Origin: Acaryochloris sp. IP29b_bin.148
GTDB lineage: Bacteria > Cyanobacteriota > Cyanobacteriia > Thermosynechococcales > Thermosynechococcaceae
Assembly (NCBI RefSeq): GCF_028285565.1
Contig: NZ_JANQOY010000113.1
Coordinates: 1 to 62,603 of the forward strand
Direction: 5' to 3'
DNA length: 62,603 nt
In this document: in pieces, positions 1 through 8,648 of the stretch
Layout of the letters: each line of letters opens with the position of its first letter
Position numbering within the stretch: position 1 is the stretch's first letter
Notes under the pieces: model-generated
What the model was told of the DNA's origin: nothing
What the model saw: only the letters and a program-made list of their open reading frames with translations
Database searches by the model: none
Position numbers and translations under genes: made by a program

Positions 1-105
1 GATACTGGCAAAGGCCAGCATTTTCTGCCACACATCCTCGTCCTGACAGGCTTCATAAATGGGAATGGCCAGGGCCAGAATCATCGCAATCAGGATGATG
101 TTCAT
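1..105 (-). CDS. mrpF: MrpF/MnhF-type antiporter subunit, 3' part off window
   Basis: This is the N-terminal 35 codons of a small hydrophobic protein that continues past the left edge. It starts with ATG at 105, and that ATG overlaps the TGA of the mrpE-like gene (ATGA), so the two are translationally coupled. The visible residues form one membrane helix followed by an acidic stretch (YEACQDEDVW). MrpF is a small membrane subunit of multisubunit Mrp Na+(K+)/H+ antiporters. The assignment rests mainly on gene order (C-D-E-F) and on the hydrophobic N-terminus. Only a fragment is visible, so the family call is inferred from context. Confidence 0.6.
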   Translation of the reverse strand, partial: MNIILIAMILALAIPIYEACQDEDVWQKMLAFASI

Positions 106-488
106 GACTGTTTCCTCCGCTGGATCCGGTGGACTTCGTACAACCCTTCCTCGTGGTACTTCAAGACAATGGTTTTCGGGGTAAAGGTAATCACGAAAAT
201 ATCGAGAAAAATCAGGCCTGGCGTGCGTTGTGGCTTGACATGTTCCATGGTCATCGCTTCATAACGATGGGGACGAACCATAATTTCAATTGCCTCAATA
301 AAGGCTTGGGGAATGGCTATGATAATTTCTCCAATTGCATGCAGCCAATCTTTTAAGGCCCCCGGATTGGCACGACGGGGCAACAGTAAAGCCACACAGA
401 CGCCAATGATGGTATTGGCAATGCCAAAATCAGCGGTGAGCAAAAACCAAATGGCTAAACGCAGCAGAATATTTAGATAGCCAGTCAT
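102..488 (-). CDS. mrpE: MrpE/MnhE-type Na+/H+ antiporter subunit
   Basis: This 128-residue membrane protein has two or three helices at its N-terminus (from MTGYLNILLRLAIW) and a basic C-terminal cytoplasmic tail. It contains a segment typical of MrpE, with PQAFIEAIEIMVRP followed by TPKTIVLKYHEEG. The open frame extends 38 codons further upstream. The ATG at 488 is preferred because it overlaps the mrpD stop as ATGA and because family members begin with this hydrophobic helix. MrpE is an accessory subunit needed for assembly of the Mrp antiporter in the plasma membrane. It lies between mrpD and mrpF in one minus-strand operon. Confidence 0.88.
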   Translation of the reverse strand: MTGYLNILLRLAIWFLLTADFGIANTIIGVCVALLLPRRANPGALKDWLHAIGEIIIAIPQAFIEAIEIMVRPHRYEAMTMEHVKPQRTPGLIFLDIFVITFTPKTIVLKYHEEGLYEVHRIQRRKQS

Positions 489-1915
489 GCCAACACCATC
501 CAGAACAATAGAACCAACATTAAGCTCATCCCCCCAATTAAATGTTCGAGCTGCTCCTGCACCCGTGGCAGTTTCAGCACTACCCGTCGAATCACTAACC
601 AATAGACCAGCCAGCCAATCGCCACTTTTGCTAAGGCTTTACCGATATTGGCCACGGTATAGGCCTGGTAATACGCACCATTTGCCGCCAGTAAGCCCCC
701 CAACAGCAACAGCACCGCTACCCAGTACCCTGGTCGAATCGACTGGGAGTCACTTTGATGGGGCAAAAAGATAAATTTGGCAAAGGTAGCCACGGTGCCT
801 ACGGTGGCGATATTAAGGGCGAGCATTTGCCAGGGCAGTAGACTTTTTAGGGTTAAGGCCTTAGAGGCAAACCCCGCCCAGAGGGGAATACCGGAGATAG
901 AGCAGCTGGCCATCACCAAGACCAGCCATAGAGATCGCGGAATTGGCTGCTTGTGTAGCTCCTGAAAATCTCGGCTGGGCAAGGCGCCTGCAGTTAAAAA
1001 GAGGGTGGCTTTCACCAATCCGTGGGTCAAGGCATAGAACCCACCCACAGCCGGGGCAGCCAGGATAAACCCCAATTGGGAAATAGTGCTTTGGGCCAAC
1101 AGACGCTTAGTGTCTTGCTCGAAGAGGGCCAAGCTAATCCCCAAAAAGGCGGTTCCAATCCCTAATAGGGTGATTACCGGAGCGACTTCCTCCACCATCA
1201 AGGCCATCCGAGCCAGAGGAAACACACCTGTTTTGACCACAACACCGGAAAGTATTGCAGAGACAGGGGTTTCGGACTCGGAGTGGGTTAAGGGTAACCA
1301 CAATCCTGAGACAAAGATGCCGCCCTTGGTCAACAGTCCCAGAAAAATCAAGGCTAGGGCTTCTGGGGGTGCCTTTGCCAAGCCCGTAAAGGCAAAGGAG
1401 TTGTTGGCTTGATACACCAACACCGCACCCACCAAATAAAACAGCATGGCCGTATTGCTGATAAACAGGTAGCGCAGGGCCACCCAAATCGCCCGATTCG
1501 TACGGGGATAAGACACCAGCAAAAAGGCGGCAATGCCAATCACCTCTAGGGCCACATATAAGCTAATAAAGTCAGCGCAAATAAAGACGGCATTGACGCT
1601 GCCATGGAGAATAATAGTCTGGGTATAAAAAAACGCGGATTTCCCCGTCCCCCAGCAGTAGCAAATCACGGCTGCCGTGACTAGGGCATTGGTCAGGATA
1701 AAGTAGCCACTCAGACTATCAATCTGGAGGGTAACGCCAAAGTTATCCATCAGCTCCACTATCAGCGGAGTGGACTCCATCAACACCCGAGCAGCATAGC
1801 TGGCAGACACCAAGGTCATGGCCAAGGCTAAGTATCGATCAACTTTAGGGACCAGATACCCCACAAACCCCACAAAAAACGGCAGGGCTATCCAAATAAT
1901 TGTCAGGGTATTCAT
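485..1915 (-). CDS. mrpD: MrpD-type proton-translocating antiporter subunit
   Basis: This 476-residue protein is strongly hydrophobic, with about 14 predicted membrane helices. It belongs to the NuoL/M/N-MrpA/D family that shares the Proton_antipo_M domain. Visible family features are the conserved glutamate in the helix containing YVALEVIG and the block LTKGGIFVSGLWLP followed by SAILSGVVVKTG, which holds the channel lysines. It is expected to carry protons or Na+ across the plasma membrane as part of the Mrp complex. The ATG overlaps the mrpC stop (ATGA). No MrpA, MrpB or MrpG homologue is visible here; they may lie to the left. Confidence 0.9.
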   Translation of the reverse strand: MNTLTIIWIALPFFVGFVGYLVPKVDRYLALAMTLVSASYAARVLMESTPLIVELMDNFGVTLQIDSLSGYFILTNALVTAAVICYCWGTGKSAFFYTQTIILHGSVNAVFICADFISLYVALEVIGIAAFLLVSYPRTNRAIWVALRYLFISNTAMLFYLVGAVLVYQANNSFAFTGLAKAPPEALALIFLGLLTKGGIFVSGLWLPLTHSESETPVSAILSGVVVKTGVFPLARMALMVEEVAPVITLLGIGTAFLGISLALFEQDTKRLLAQSTISQLGFILAAPAVGGFYALTHGLVKATLFLTAGALPSRDFQELHKQPIPRSLWLVLVMASCSISGIPLWAGFASKALTLKSLLPWQMLALNIATVGTVATFAKFIFLPHQSDSQSIRPGYWVAVLLLLGGLLAANGAYYQAYTVANIGKALAKVAIGWLVYWLVIRRVVLKLPRVQEQLEHLIGGMSLMLVLLFWMVLA

Positions 1916-2247
1916 GGTGTGTAGGTCTTTTCAATCTCGCGGCTTTCTAAGGTGGGATTGTCGCGGGAGAGCTTCATGACGCCCACCAGCATCAACGCTT
2001 GAATCGAAAAACCAATCACAATCGCCGTCAAAATCACAGCTTGGGGAACCGGATCCGCATAGGCTCCATGATTTGTCTTCGAGAAGATTGGAGTAAATAA
2101 TCCTTGTCGGGCTGAGATTTTGACGTAATAAGCAATGACGCCAGTACTCATCACATCCATGGCAATAATCTTCATCATCAGATTTTGCTTGAGGATGATA
2201 CCAAAAAAGCCACAGAGAATCGTTGCAAAGATAAACGCTTCTAACAT
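1912..2247 (-). CDS. mrpC: MrpC-type (NuoK-like) antiporter subunit
   Basis: This 111-residue protein has three membrane helices and matches the length of MrpC/NuoK-like subunits. The segment DPVPQAVILTAIVIGFSIQA is the characteristic NuoK/MrpC helix, with the DP.PQALVLTAIVI pattern. It heads the visible mrpC-D-E-F run, and its stop overlaps the mrpD start. It lies 116 bp downstream of the NhaS3-type antiporter gene, close enough for a shared transcript. It probably helps form the ion path of the Mrp complex. Confidence 0.9.
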   Translation of the reverse strand: MLEAFIFATILCGFFGIILKQNLMMKIIAMDVMSTGVIAYYVKISARQGLFTPIFSKTNHGAYADPVPQAVILTAIVIGFSIQALMLVGVMKLSRDNPTLESREIEKTYTP

Positions 2248-2363
2248 GGTGATTTTAAAAAGGGTTAATTAAAAAAAGGAGTTCAAGAGTGGGTAAGGGA
2301 ACTGCGATGGCTAAAGGCCGGTCGGAGACCATCGCACCCCAGCATCGCAGTCATCCCTTGCTA

Positions 2364-3773
2364 TTAGCCGTTTGTAGCCGGAGACTCAATTGCGATCGCA
2401 CCGCCTTTAAAGGCAACCCGCAATAATGGCGGCGCCACAAAGGTCGTCAAAATCACCATCGTAATAATCGCGGCTTCCAAGGGTTTATCCAGAACGCCAC
2501 TGGCTGAGCCGATACCAGCAAACACTAGACCTACTTCTCCCCGAGGAATCATACCGACGCCAATCGCAAATCGATTAATCCCAGGCTGACCCACCACGGT
2601 CCAACCCGTGATCAGCTTGCCAATCATGGCGACCACAATCAAAAAGGCAGCAATCACCAGACCCTCACGATTTTCAGGAATAGCAGGATTCAAAACGCTT
2701 AAGTCGGCTTTCGCCCCTACAGTCACAAAGAAAACCGGCACGAGAATATCGGCAATGGGAATCACCTGCTGATCTAGCTCTTTGCGCTTATCGGTTTCAT
2801 CGAGCACCAAACCTGCTGCAAAGGCACCCAAAATCGCTTCTAGGTGAATCGCATTGGCAAGGAACGCCATAATAAACGCGAAGCTCAAGGCCGGAATCAC
2901 CAGCTTGCCACGAGTTTGGAGCTGATCGGCAATGGTCACAAAGGCCTGATTGAAAAATCGACCCAACAGAATGGAGCCCACCAAAAACGCTGTGGCACTG
3001 CCAATCAAATACAGAACATTAACGATATCCACTTCGCCAGTTTTAGCTAAGCTGGCCACTACCGCCAAAACGATAATCCCTAAGACGTCATCAATAATGG
3101 CCGCACCAACAATGATTTGCCCTTCTTTTGATTTGAGAAAGCCCAATTCAGACAGCACTTTGGAGGTAATACCAATACTAGTGGCCGTCAATGCAGCCCC
3201 AGCAAAGATCGATGGAATCGTGGGCATATTAAATAGCAGCACTAAGCCCGCAGTACCCGCTGCAAAGGGCGCGACTACACCGACGACCGCCACTAACACC
3301 GCCTGATAGCCCACCTCTGTTAGTTCTCTAAGATCCGACTCTAAGCCAATCTCAAATAACAGAATAATGACTCCTAGCTCAGACAAAATCTCAATGATTT
3401 CGCTCTGGCTTTCAAAAATCGAGGTGATGGATTCGGCACTGAGATTACCACCAATAAACTGCAGGATCGGCATCAAGGCCGAATCAGCGGCAACCGTGCC
3501 CCCTTCCGCAAAGACCAGCAGGTGCAGGGCTGAGGCCCCAATGGCCACACCCCCCACTAGTTCTCCTAATACAGGCGGTAAATTTAAGAGCTGTGATAAC
3601 TCACCGCCAAGCTTACTAGCCAGATAAATGACCACTAGGCTGAGGAGTACCCCGGAGAGGATGAGGGGCGCTTCATCTGCATTAGCCGCCGCGATTAACC
3701 AAGGCTGAGAAATGCCGCCTTGGAGAAGCGGTGACATTGATAAGGTATCGATGAATGTATTCATATCCCACAT
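2364..3773 (-). CDS. nhaS3: NhaS3-type Na+/H+ antiporter (CPA2 family)
   Basis: This 469-residue cation:proton antiporter of the Kef/NapA (CPA2) type has about 12 helices. Motifs include LNLPPVLGELVGGVAIG near the N-terminus, GVIILLFEIGLESDL, and AAIIDDVLGIIVLA, whose adjacent aspartates form the ion-binding site. An internal ATG three codons after the first (MNTFIDTL) is an alternative start. The gene lies 73 bp after bicA and before mrpC, all on one strand. In several cyanobacteria an nhaS3-like gene sits beside bicA. The inference is that it rebuilds the Na+ gradient consumed by BicA. The protein ends without a long cytoplasmic TrkA-type domain. Confidence 0.9.
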   Translation of the reverse strand: MWDMNTFIDTLSMSPLLQGGISQPWLIAAANADEAPLILSGVLLSLVVIYLASKLGGELSQLLNLPPVLGELVGGVAIGASALHLLVFAEGGTVAADSALMPILQFIGGNLSAESITSIFESQSEIIEILSELGVIILLFEIGLESDLRELTEVGYQAVLVAVVGVVAPFAAGTAGLVLLFNMPTIPSIFAGAALTATSIGITSKVLSELGFLKSKEGQIIVGAAIIDDVLGIIVLAVVASLAKTGEVDIVNVLYLIGSATAFLVGSILLGRFFNQAFVTIADQLQTRGKLVIPALSFAFIMAFLANAIHLEAILGAFAAGLVLDETDKRKELDQQVIPIADILVPVFFVTVGAKADLSVLNPAIPENREGLVIAAFLIVVAMIGKLITGWTVVGQPGINRFAIGVGMIPRGEVGLVFAGIGSASGVLDKPLEAAIITMVILTTFVAPPLLRVAFKGGAIAIESPATNG

Positions 3774-3846
3774 TGAGTGAACAATAATCTGTCAAATCCG
3801 AAAAACATCCTTGATTAAGTATCCAAAGAGGAAGGATGAGCTATCC

Positions 3847-5520
3847 TCAACTGGAGGTCGCATAGTGATCCAAACCCGCTACACTTTTGCGCAACGCTTC
3901 TACTCGAGTTGCCAATAAATTTTCTGGGGGAAGACGGTCCCAAATCCCTAATTTGCCTAGACGGCGTTTCGTTTGGCCAGCAGCCCCAACCACAAAAACA
4001 GAACAACCTTTGTCGAGAGCTTCTTCAATCGCATTCTCAATGGTCAAGGACGAGGTAACCCCCATATGAGGCACATCACTCAAGTCTAGAACCAAAGCCT
4101 CACAATATTTCAGTGCTTTTTGTTCCCGTGAAATTGCTTTCGCCACACCGAAAATCATGGGGCCACTTAAATGAAAGAGCAACATGCGTCCTTGGCCCTG
4201 ATCGAGGAGTTTTTTCTCTTCCTCCGTTAGTTGAATTTCATCGTCTGCATCAGTAATGGCCTTCACTGATTTGGATTGCAGGGTACTCAGGCGATCAATC
4301 GTGACGATATTGGCAATAAACACCCCAATCCCCACAGCCACCATCAGATCCACAAAAACGGTGAGGGCAATCACCCCATACATAATGGCGGTCCCTTTCC
4401 AAGACACTTGATGAGCCCGCTTTAAGAAATCCCAGTCAATAATGTCAATCCCCACCTTGAGGGCAATTCCCGCCAGTACGGCTAAAGGAATATTCTGGGT
4501 TAAAGGGGCTGCCCAGAGCACAACAATCAGCAATATAAAAGCGCGAGTCAAACCAGAGAGGGCCGTTCGCCCACCTGCTTGAATATTGACCACGGTGCCC
4601 ATCGTCGCTCCAGCACCTGCAATACCACCACATAAACCAGACACGAGGTTGCCAATCCCTTGGCCGATCAGTTCCTTATTAGAGTTATGCTCTGTGCGGG
4701 TTAAACTATCAGCCACCACAGAGGTTAACAGGGCATCAATACACCCTAAAACGGCCAAAATAATCGCATCCACAACCATGAGCTGCAGTTCGCTCTGGGT
4801 AAAAACAGGCATGCGTAGGGTCGGCAACCCGGCTTCAAACGGTGCAATCCGATCAATGCTGGTACCTGGGAACAACCACAGCGCAACAAAGGTACCCACT
4901 AATAGGGCAACCAATTGAGGTGGGAACCACTTCTTGAGTTGAGTCGGCACAATGATCGGGATCAGGACAATAATGGCTACCGTTAACAGACTTAAAAACA
5001 ACGCGGCGCCATTAATTCCCGACAAAAGATCCGGTAACGCTCCAAGAGTGCCAAGAACGCCACCTTTCGGTGCTTTCTCTCCTAAAAAGGGTCCCAGCTG
5101 CAGGATCACCAAAATGATACCGATCCCTGACATAAAGCCCGACACCACGGTGTAGGGCATCAGGGTGACGTATTTGCCTAAGCGCAGAATACCAAACAGA
5201 ATCTGGAATACCCCTGCCATCATCACCACCGTAAAGGCCATTGCTAAGCCTTTTTCTGGATTTGCTGCTGTGAGATTGGCAATAACCGCTGTCATGATGA
5301 CAGTCATCGGACCCGTAGGTTCAGAGATGAGGGTCGGTGTGCCCCCAAACAAAGCCGCAAAGAAGCCCACCAGGATGGCACCGTAAAGGCCCGCCGCAGG
5401 ACCTGCACCAGATGCAACCCCAAAGGTCAAGGCCATCGGCAAAGCAATAACAGCAGCGGTGATCCCCCCAAAGAGGTCACCGCTAAAGTTGCGGAAATGG
5501 ATTCGGTTCGTTATCTGCAT
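3847..5520 (-). CDS. bicA: BicA low-affinity Na+-dependent bicarbonate transporter
   Basis: This 557-residue SulP-family (SLC26-type) transporter closely resembles cyanobacterial BicA from its first residues (MQITNRIHFRNFSGDLFGG). The signature TPTLISEPTGPMTV follows, then ADSLTRTEHNSNKELIGQG in the middle. A C-terminal STAS domain spans about residues 435-530 (LFHLSGPMIFGVAKA ... DLSDVPHMGVT). It imports HCO3- with Na+ across the plasma membrane to feed the CO2-concentrating mechanism. It is first in the cluster bicA-nhaS3-mrpCDEF. The 277-bp gap to the divergent aroB gene should contain its promoter. No regulator gene is adjacent. Confidence 0.96.
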   Translation of the reverse strand: MQITNRIHFRNFSGDLFGGITAAVIALPMALTFGVASGAGPAAGLYGAILVGFFAALFGGTPTLISEPTGPMTVIMTAVIANLTAANPEKGLAMAFTVVMMAGVFQILFGILRLGKYVTLMPYTVVSGFMSGIGIILVILQLGPFLGEKAPKGGVLGTLGALPDLLSGINGAALFLSLLTVAIIVLIPIIVPTQLKKWFPPQLVALLVGTFVALWLFPGTSIDRIAPFEAGLPTLRMPVFTQSELQLMVVDAIILAVLGCIDALLTSVVADSLTRTEHNSNKELIGQGIGNLVSGLCGGIAGAGATMGTVVNIQAGGRTALSGLTRAFILLIVVLWAAPLTQNIPLAVLAGIALKVGIDIIDWDFLKRAHQVSWKGTAIMYGVIALTVFVDLMVAVGIGVFIANIVTIDRLSTLQSKSVKAITDADDEIQLTEEEKKLLDQGQGRMLLFHLSGPMIFGVAKAISREQKALKYCEALVLDLSDVPHMGVTSSLTIENAIEEALDKGCSVFVVGAAGQTKRRLGKLGIWDRLPPENLLATRVEALRKSVAGLDHYATSS

Positions 5521-5797
5521 GGCTTAGAATTCTTAGTTGACTTTAATCAATGCTAAATAAATTAAATATTGTAATAAGTCTATGTTAAAGGATTTCTATG
5601 AGATCAAAGTTTGTAATGCCTGATAGCAACCACAATACAGACTTATCAAAGGGCTGTTGAGCAGAATTTGCATCACGGTGGGGCTCAATACTTTACAGCA
5701 GCACCATCTTGGTTGATGTCTTTCAGCAACAAGGAGTTTTCTTAGTGACAGATGGGGATACTGTAAGGCACACTGGCAAAGGAGTTCCAGAAATGGC

Positions 5798-6916
5798 ATG
5801 CAGCAAACATTTATTCCCGTTCCCTTACCCCAACAGACATATCAGATTGCGATCGCACCCGGTGGCCTTACCCAATTGGGTCCTTGGCTCCAGGATCGAT
5901 CCCTGCAATCGGTCAAGCTGGGCCAAAAGATCTTGATCGTTTCCAACCCCCAAATTTGGAAACACTACGGGGATACTGTCCAAGTCTCCCTAGCTAAAGC
6001 TGGATTTCAGGTCGATCATTTTCTCTTGCCAGCGGGTGAACGCTACAAAACGCCCCGTTCCATTCAAAAAATCTATGATTATGCCCTGGCCCTTAAACTA
6101 GAACGCTCCTCTACCCTAGTGGCGCTGGGGGGTGGGGTGATCGGTGATATGACCGGGTTTGCCGCAGCGACCTGGTTACGAGGCATCAATTTTGTCCAAG
6201 TTCCCACCAGTCTACTGGCGATGGTGGATGCCGCTATTGGCGGCAAAACAGGGGTCAATCACCCTAAAGGGAAAAATCTGATCGGTGCATTCTATCAGCC
6301 TCGCTTTGTTTTGATCGATCCCGATACTTTAAAGACTCTGGCTGGCCGAGAATTTAGGGCAGGGATGGCTGAGGTGATTAAGTATGGCGTCATTTGGGAT
6401 TTAGAGTTATTTGAGCGGCTGGAGAATTGCAAGCACACCGATCAATATCGCTATATGCCTGCGGAAATCCTGACTGAAATCATTACCCGCTCGGCTCAGG
6501 CCAAGGCCGATGTGGTTACCCAAGACGAAAAAGAAGCAGGGCTACGAGCCATCCTCAATTATGGTCATACGATTGGCCATGCGATTGAAAGTCTGACCGG
6601 GTATCGCTTGTTCAATCATGGTGAAGCCGTCGCCCTAGGTATGGTTGCCGCCGCTGACATTGCCGTCCAACTCAAGTTATGGACCGCTGAGGACGCTCAG
6701 CGTCAGCATCAACTGATTCAGAAAACAAAATTACCGACAGCGTTGCCGGCTGATTTTGCCATCGATGCCGTGGCTGATGTGCTGCTCACCGATAAAAAAG
6801 TGAAAGATGGCAAAGTTCGATTTATCTTGCCCACTCAACTGGGTGAGGTCAAAATCACCGACCAGGTGCCGGGTGAAGTGATTGTAAACAGCCTAAAAGG
6901 AATGCAAGCTAGCTAA
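5798..6916 (+). CDS. aroB: 3-dehydroquinate synthase
   Basis: This 372-residue protein is the normal length for AroB, which converts DAHP to 3-dehydroquinate in the shikimate pathway using NAD+ and a divalent metal. Visible motifs are the NAD-binding [19 protein letters not shown], the active-site block [20 protein letters not shown], the metal ligands in [11 protein letters not shown], and the histidines of [11 protein letters not shown] and [15 protein letters not shown] lies about 14 nt before the ATG. An ATG five bases upstream is in another frame. The last 8 bp overlap the end of the convergent hydrolase gene. It is divergent from bicA. Confidence 0.96.
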   Translation: MQQTFIPVPLPQQTYQIAIAPGGLTQLGPWLQDRSLQSVKLGQKILIVSNPQIWKHYGDTVQVSLAKAGFQVDHFLLPAGERYKTPRSIQKIYDYALALKLERSSTLVALGGGVIGDMTGFAAATWLRGINFVQVPTSLLAMVDAAIGGKTGVNHPKGKNLIGAFYQPRFVLIDPDTLKTLAGREFRAGMAEVIKYGVIWDLELFERLENCKHTDQYRYMPAEILTEIITRSAQAKADVVTQDEKEAGLRAILNYGHTIGHAIESLTGYRLFNHGEAVALGMVAAADIAVQLKLWTAEDAQRQHQLIQKTKLPTALPADFAIDAVADVLLTDKKVKDGKVRFILPTQLGEVKITDQVPGEVIVNSLKGMQAS

Positions 6917-7802
6917 AGGCTGGCTGGCTCTGCCGAAGGAAATCCAGCAACTCCCGATTCACAATCTTGGGGACTTCCTGTTGAATCCAATGACCGCATT
7001 CGGGCACAAACTTTAAGCGAAACGGCGCTTGCACAAACCGCTCTAAGCCCAAGGCTAAATTTGGACTCAGTACGGTGTCATCTTCCCCCCACAGGACCAA
7101 CGTTGGTACTTGAATGGGCAGTAACTTGCGGTCTGAGCTGGCAAACCAATCTTGCGGTGACAGTAGCTGCCGATAATAATTGAGCGCAGCCGATAGGACC
7201 CCCCGTTTCTCAAGGGCGGCTTGATAAATACCCAGAGTTTCGGTCGAAAACGCGGCTTTACGGATGGCTTGCTTTTGGAACCAATCCTGGAGAAACTGGC
7301 GCAGATTCAACTGAATCAACCATTCGGGTAAGCCAGGGATCTGAAACGCCAGCAGATACCAACTCCGACGCAGCTGATCTAAATTACTAGAAAACTCCCG
7401 AAACAGACGCTGGGGATGGGGCGCATTCAGTAAAACCAAATTTTGCAAATATTGAGGGAATTTCTGGGCTAGGTTCCAAGCAATCATGCCCCCCGTATCA
7501 TGGCCCACAATATGGGCGCAGCGATAGCCCAAATTTTGAATCAGGCCAATGATGTCTTCGCTTAGGGTATCGATGTCATAACCGCTATCGGGTTTGTCCG
7601 AATCATTATATCCCCGTAAATCAGGCACCACCACCTTAAAGTGGCGAGCTAAGGCCGGGAGTTGGTAACGCCAAGAATACCAAAACTCCGGAAATCCGTG
7701 GAGAAGAATGACTAAATCGCCTTCACCTTGAGTGACGTAGTGGAGCCGAATTTTATTGGTTTGAACAAACTGATGTTGCCAGCCAGAACTTGCGGTGGTC
7801 AT
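6909..7802 (-). CDS. Alpha/beta hydrolase, epoxide-hydrolase-like
   Basis: This 297-residue protein has the alpha/beta-hydrolase fold in the epoxide hydrolase/haloalkane dehalogenase branch. The oxyanion motif is [11 protein letters not shown] near residue 35 and the nucleophile elbow is GHDTGG, so the nucleophile is aspartate rather than serine. The acid lies in [11 protein letters not shown] and the catalytic histidine in [11 protein letters not shown] near the C-terminus. These are the marks of soluble epoxide hydrolases. The substrate is unknown. The gene overlaps the 3' end of aroB by 8 bp on the opposite strand, so no terminator fits between them. Confidence 0.85.
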   Translation of the reverse strand: MTTASSGWQHQFVQTNKIRLHYVTQGEGDLVILLHGFPEFWYSWRYQLPALARHFKVVVPDLRGYNDSDKPDSGYDIDTLSEDIIGLIQNLGYRCAHIVGHDTGGMIAWNLAQKFPQYLQNLVLLNAPHPQRLFREFSSNLDQLRRSWYLLAFQIPGLPEWLIQLNLRQFLQDWFQKQAIRKAAFSTETLGIYQAALEKRGVLSAALNYYRQLLSPQDWFASSDRKLLPIQVPTLVLWGEDDTVLSPNLALGLERFVQAPFRLKFVPECGHWIQQEVPKIVNRELLDFLRQSQPAFS

Positions 7803-8002
7803 AGATTAACGTGCATCCTCAACAGGTGAACAGCAAGGAGCAATGTCTCGCCCATTCCCAGACCAAAGCCTGCCCAGAACGGATATATAACCTACCCTCT
7901 GCCAACTCGGTATACAGCGTAACACTTGTCGAACTCATTTGGGTCAAATTGTGGCTCTATGTACAGCCCAATCTGATGAATTCAGCCAGGTTTCGTGCAA
8001 GG

Positions 8003-8341
8003 TTATTCAGCTAATGCAGATGAGGTCCTTTCCGTCTGTAGCTCATCTTTAATTAAGTTGGCTAATTCTTGCAGTTGGCTAATGGCTTCTGCCCCTTCTA
8101 ATTTCATCAATTCACGATCATCCCGCATTTCTGTCCACGTAATGCCGTAGTCAGAAACGAGGAAGCGAATGAGATGATTCTCGCCTAGACTCACCATGAA
8201 GGAAGCACTGTTCATTTGGCCACCACAGGTATAACAAGACGCTAAGTGTCCCCGACGCTCTAGCACGATCGCCAGCGCTTGGAGATTCATCACTAAGTCT
8301 CGGACAAATTCACGGTGTTGATTGGCTAACCGTACAAACAC
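8003..8341 (-). CDS. DUF1815 family protein
   Basis: This 112-residue soluble protein begins MFVRLANQHREFVRDLV and contains CYTCGGQMNSASFMVSLG and YGITWTEMRDDREL. These segments are typical of the DUF1815 family, which as far as I know is confined to cyanobacteria. The function is unknown. The two cysteines in CYTCGG could bind metal or form a disulfide, but that is speculation. It stands alone, about 300 bp from the next gene upstream, and appears monocistronic. Confidence 0.85.
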   Translation of the reverse strand: MFVRLANQHREFVRDLVMNLQALAIVLERRGHLASCYTCGGQMNSASFMVSLGENHLIRFLVSDYGITWTEMRDDRELMKLEGAEAISQLQELANLIKDELQTERTSSALAE

Positions 8342-8598
8342 AGGACTACCCTTTTGAGTGAGTTCACATTCTAGCTTGATTGCATAGACTTGACAGAAGT
8401 GAGGCTTATCTTAAATGACTCTCCTCTTAAATATTGTTCCCAGATCGATCACCTTCAGGATCGAATTTCTGACATGGTGCATCTATCTGCTTCAACATAG
8501 GCATCCTCAATTTTGAATGGCATGCAGTCTCCAAATTGGACTTAGCCTAATAGAGCACAACGTTTGAGAGCTGTATTGCTCGCCACAGAATTAGAGAG

Positions 8599-8637
8599 TT
8601 TAGCCTCTCACCAATCACGAATGGGCGAGAGGCTAAA
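8599..8637 (-). terminator. Stem-loop downstream of the ABC ATPase gene
   Basis: A perfect 11-bp inverted repeat (TTTAGCCTCTC / GAGAGGCTAAA) with a 17-nt loop lies 11 bp past the stop of the minus-strand ABC ATPase gene. No long U-tract follows, so it may stabilise the mRNA end rather than act as a classical intrinsic terminator. Confidence 0.6.
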
Positions 8638-8648
8638 TTCCCTATAAC

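Noticed and set aside
5596-5799. Minus-strand open frame between bicA and aroB
   Set aside because: Short, cysteine-rich and in a divergent promoter gap; no recognisable domain.
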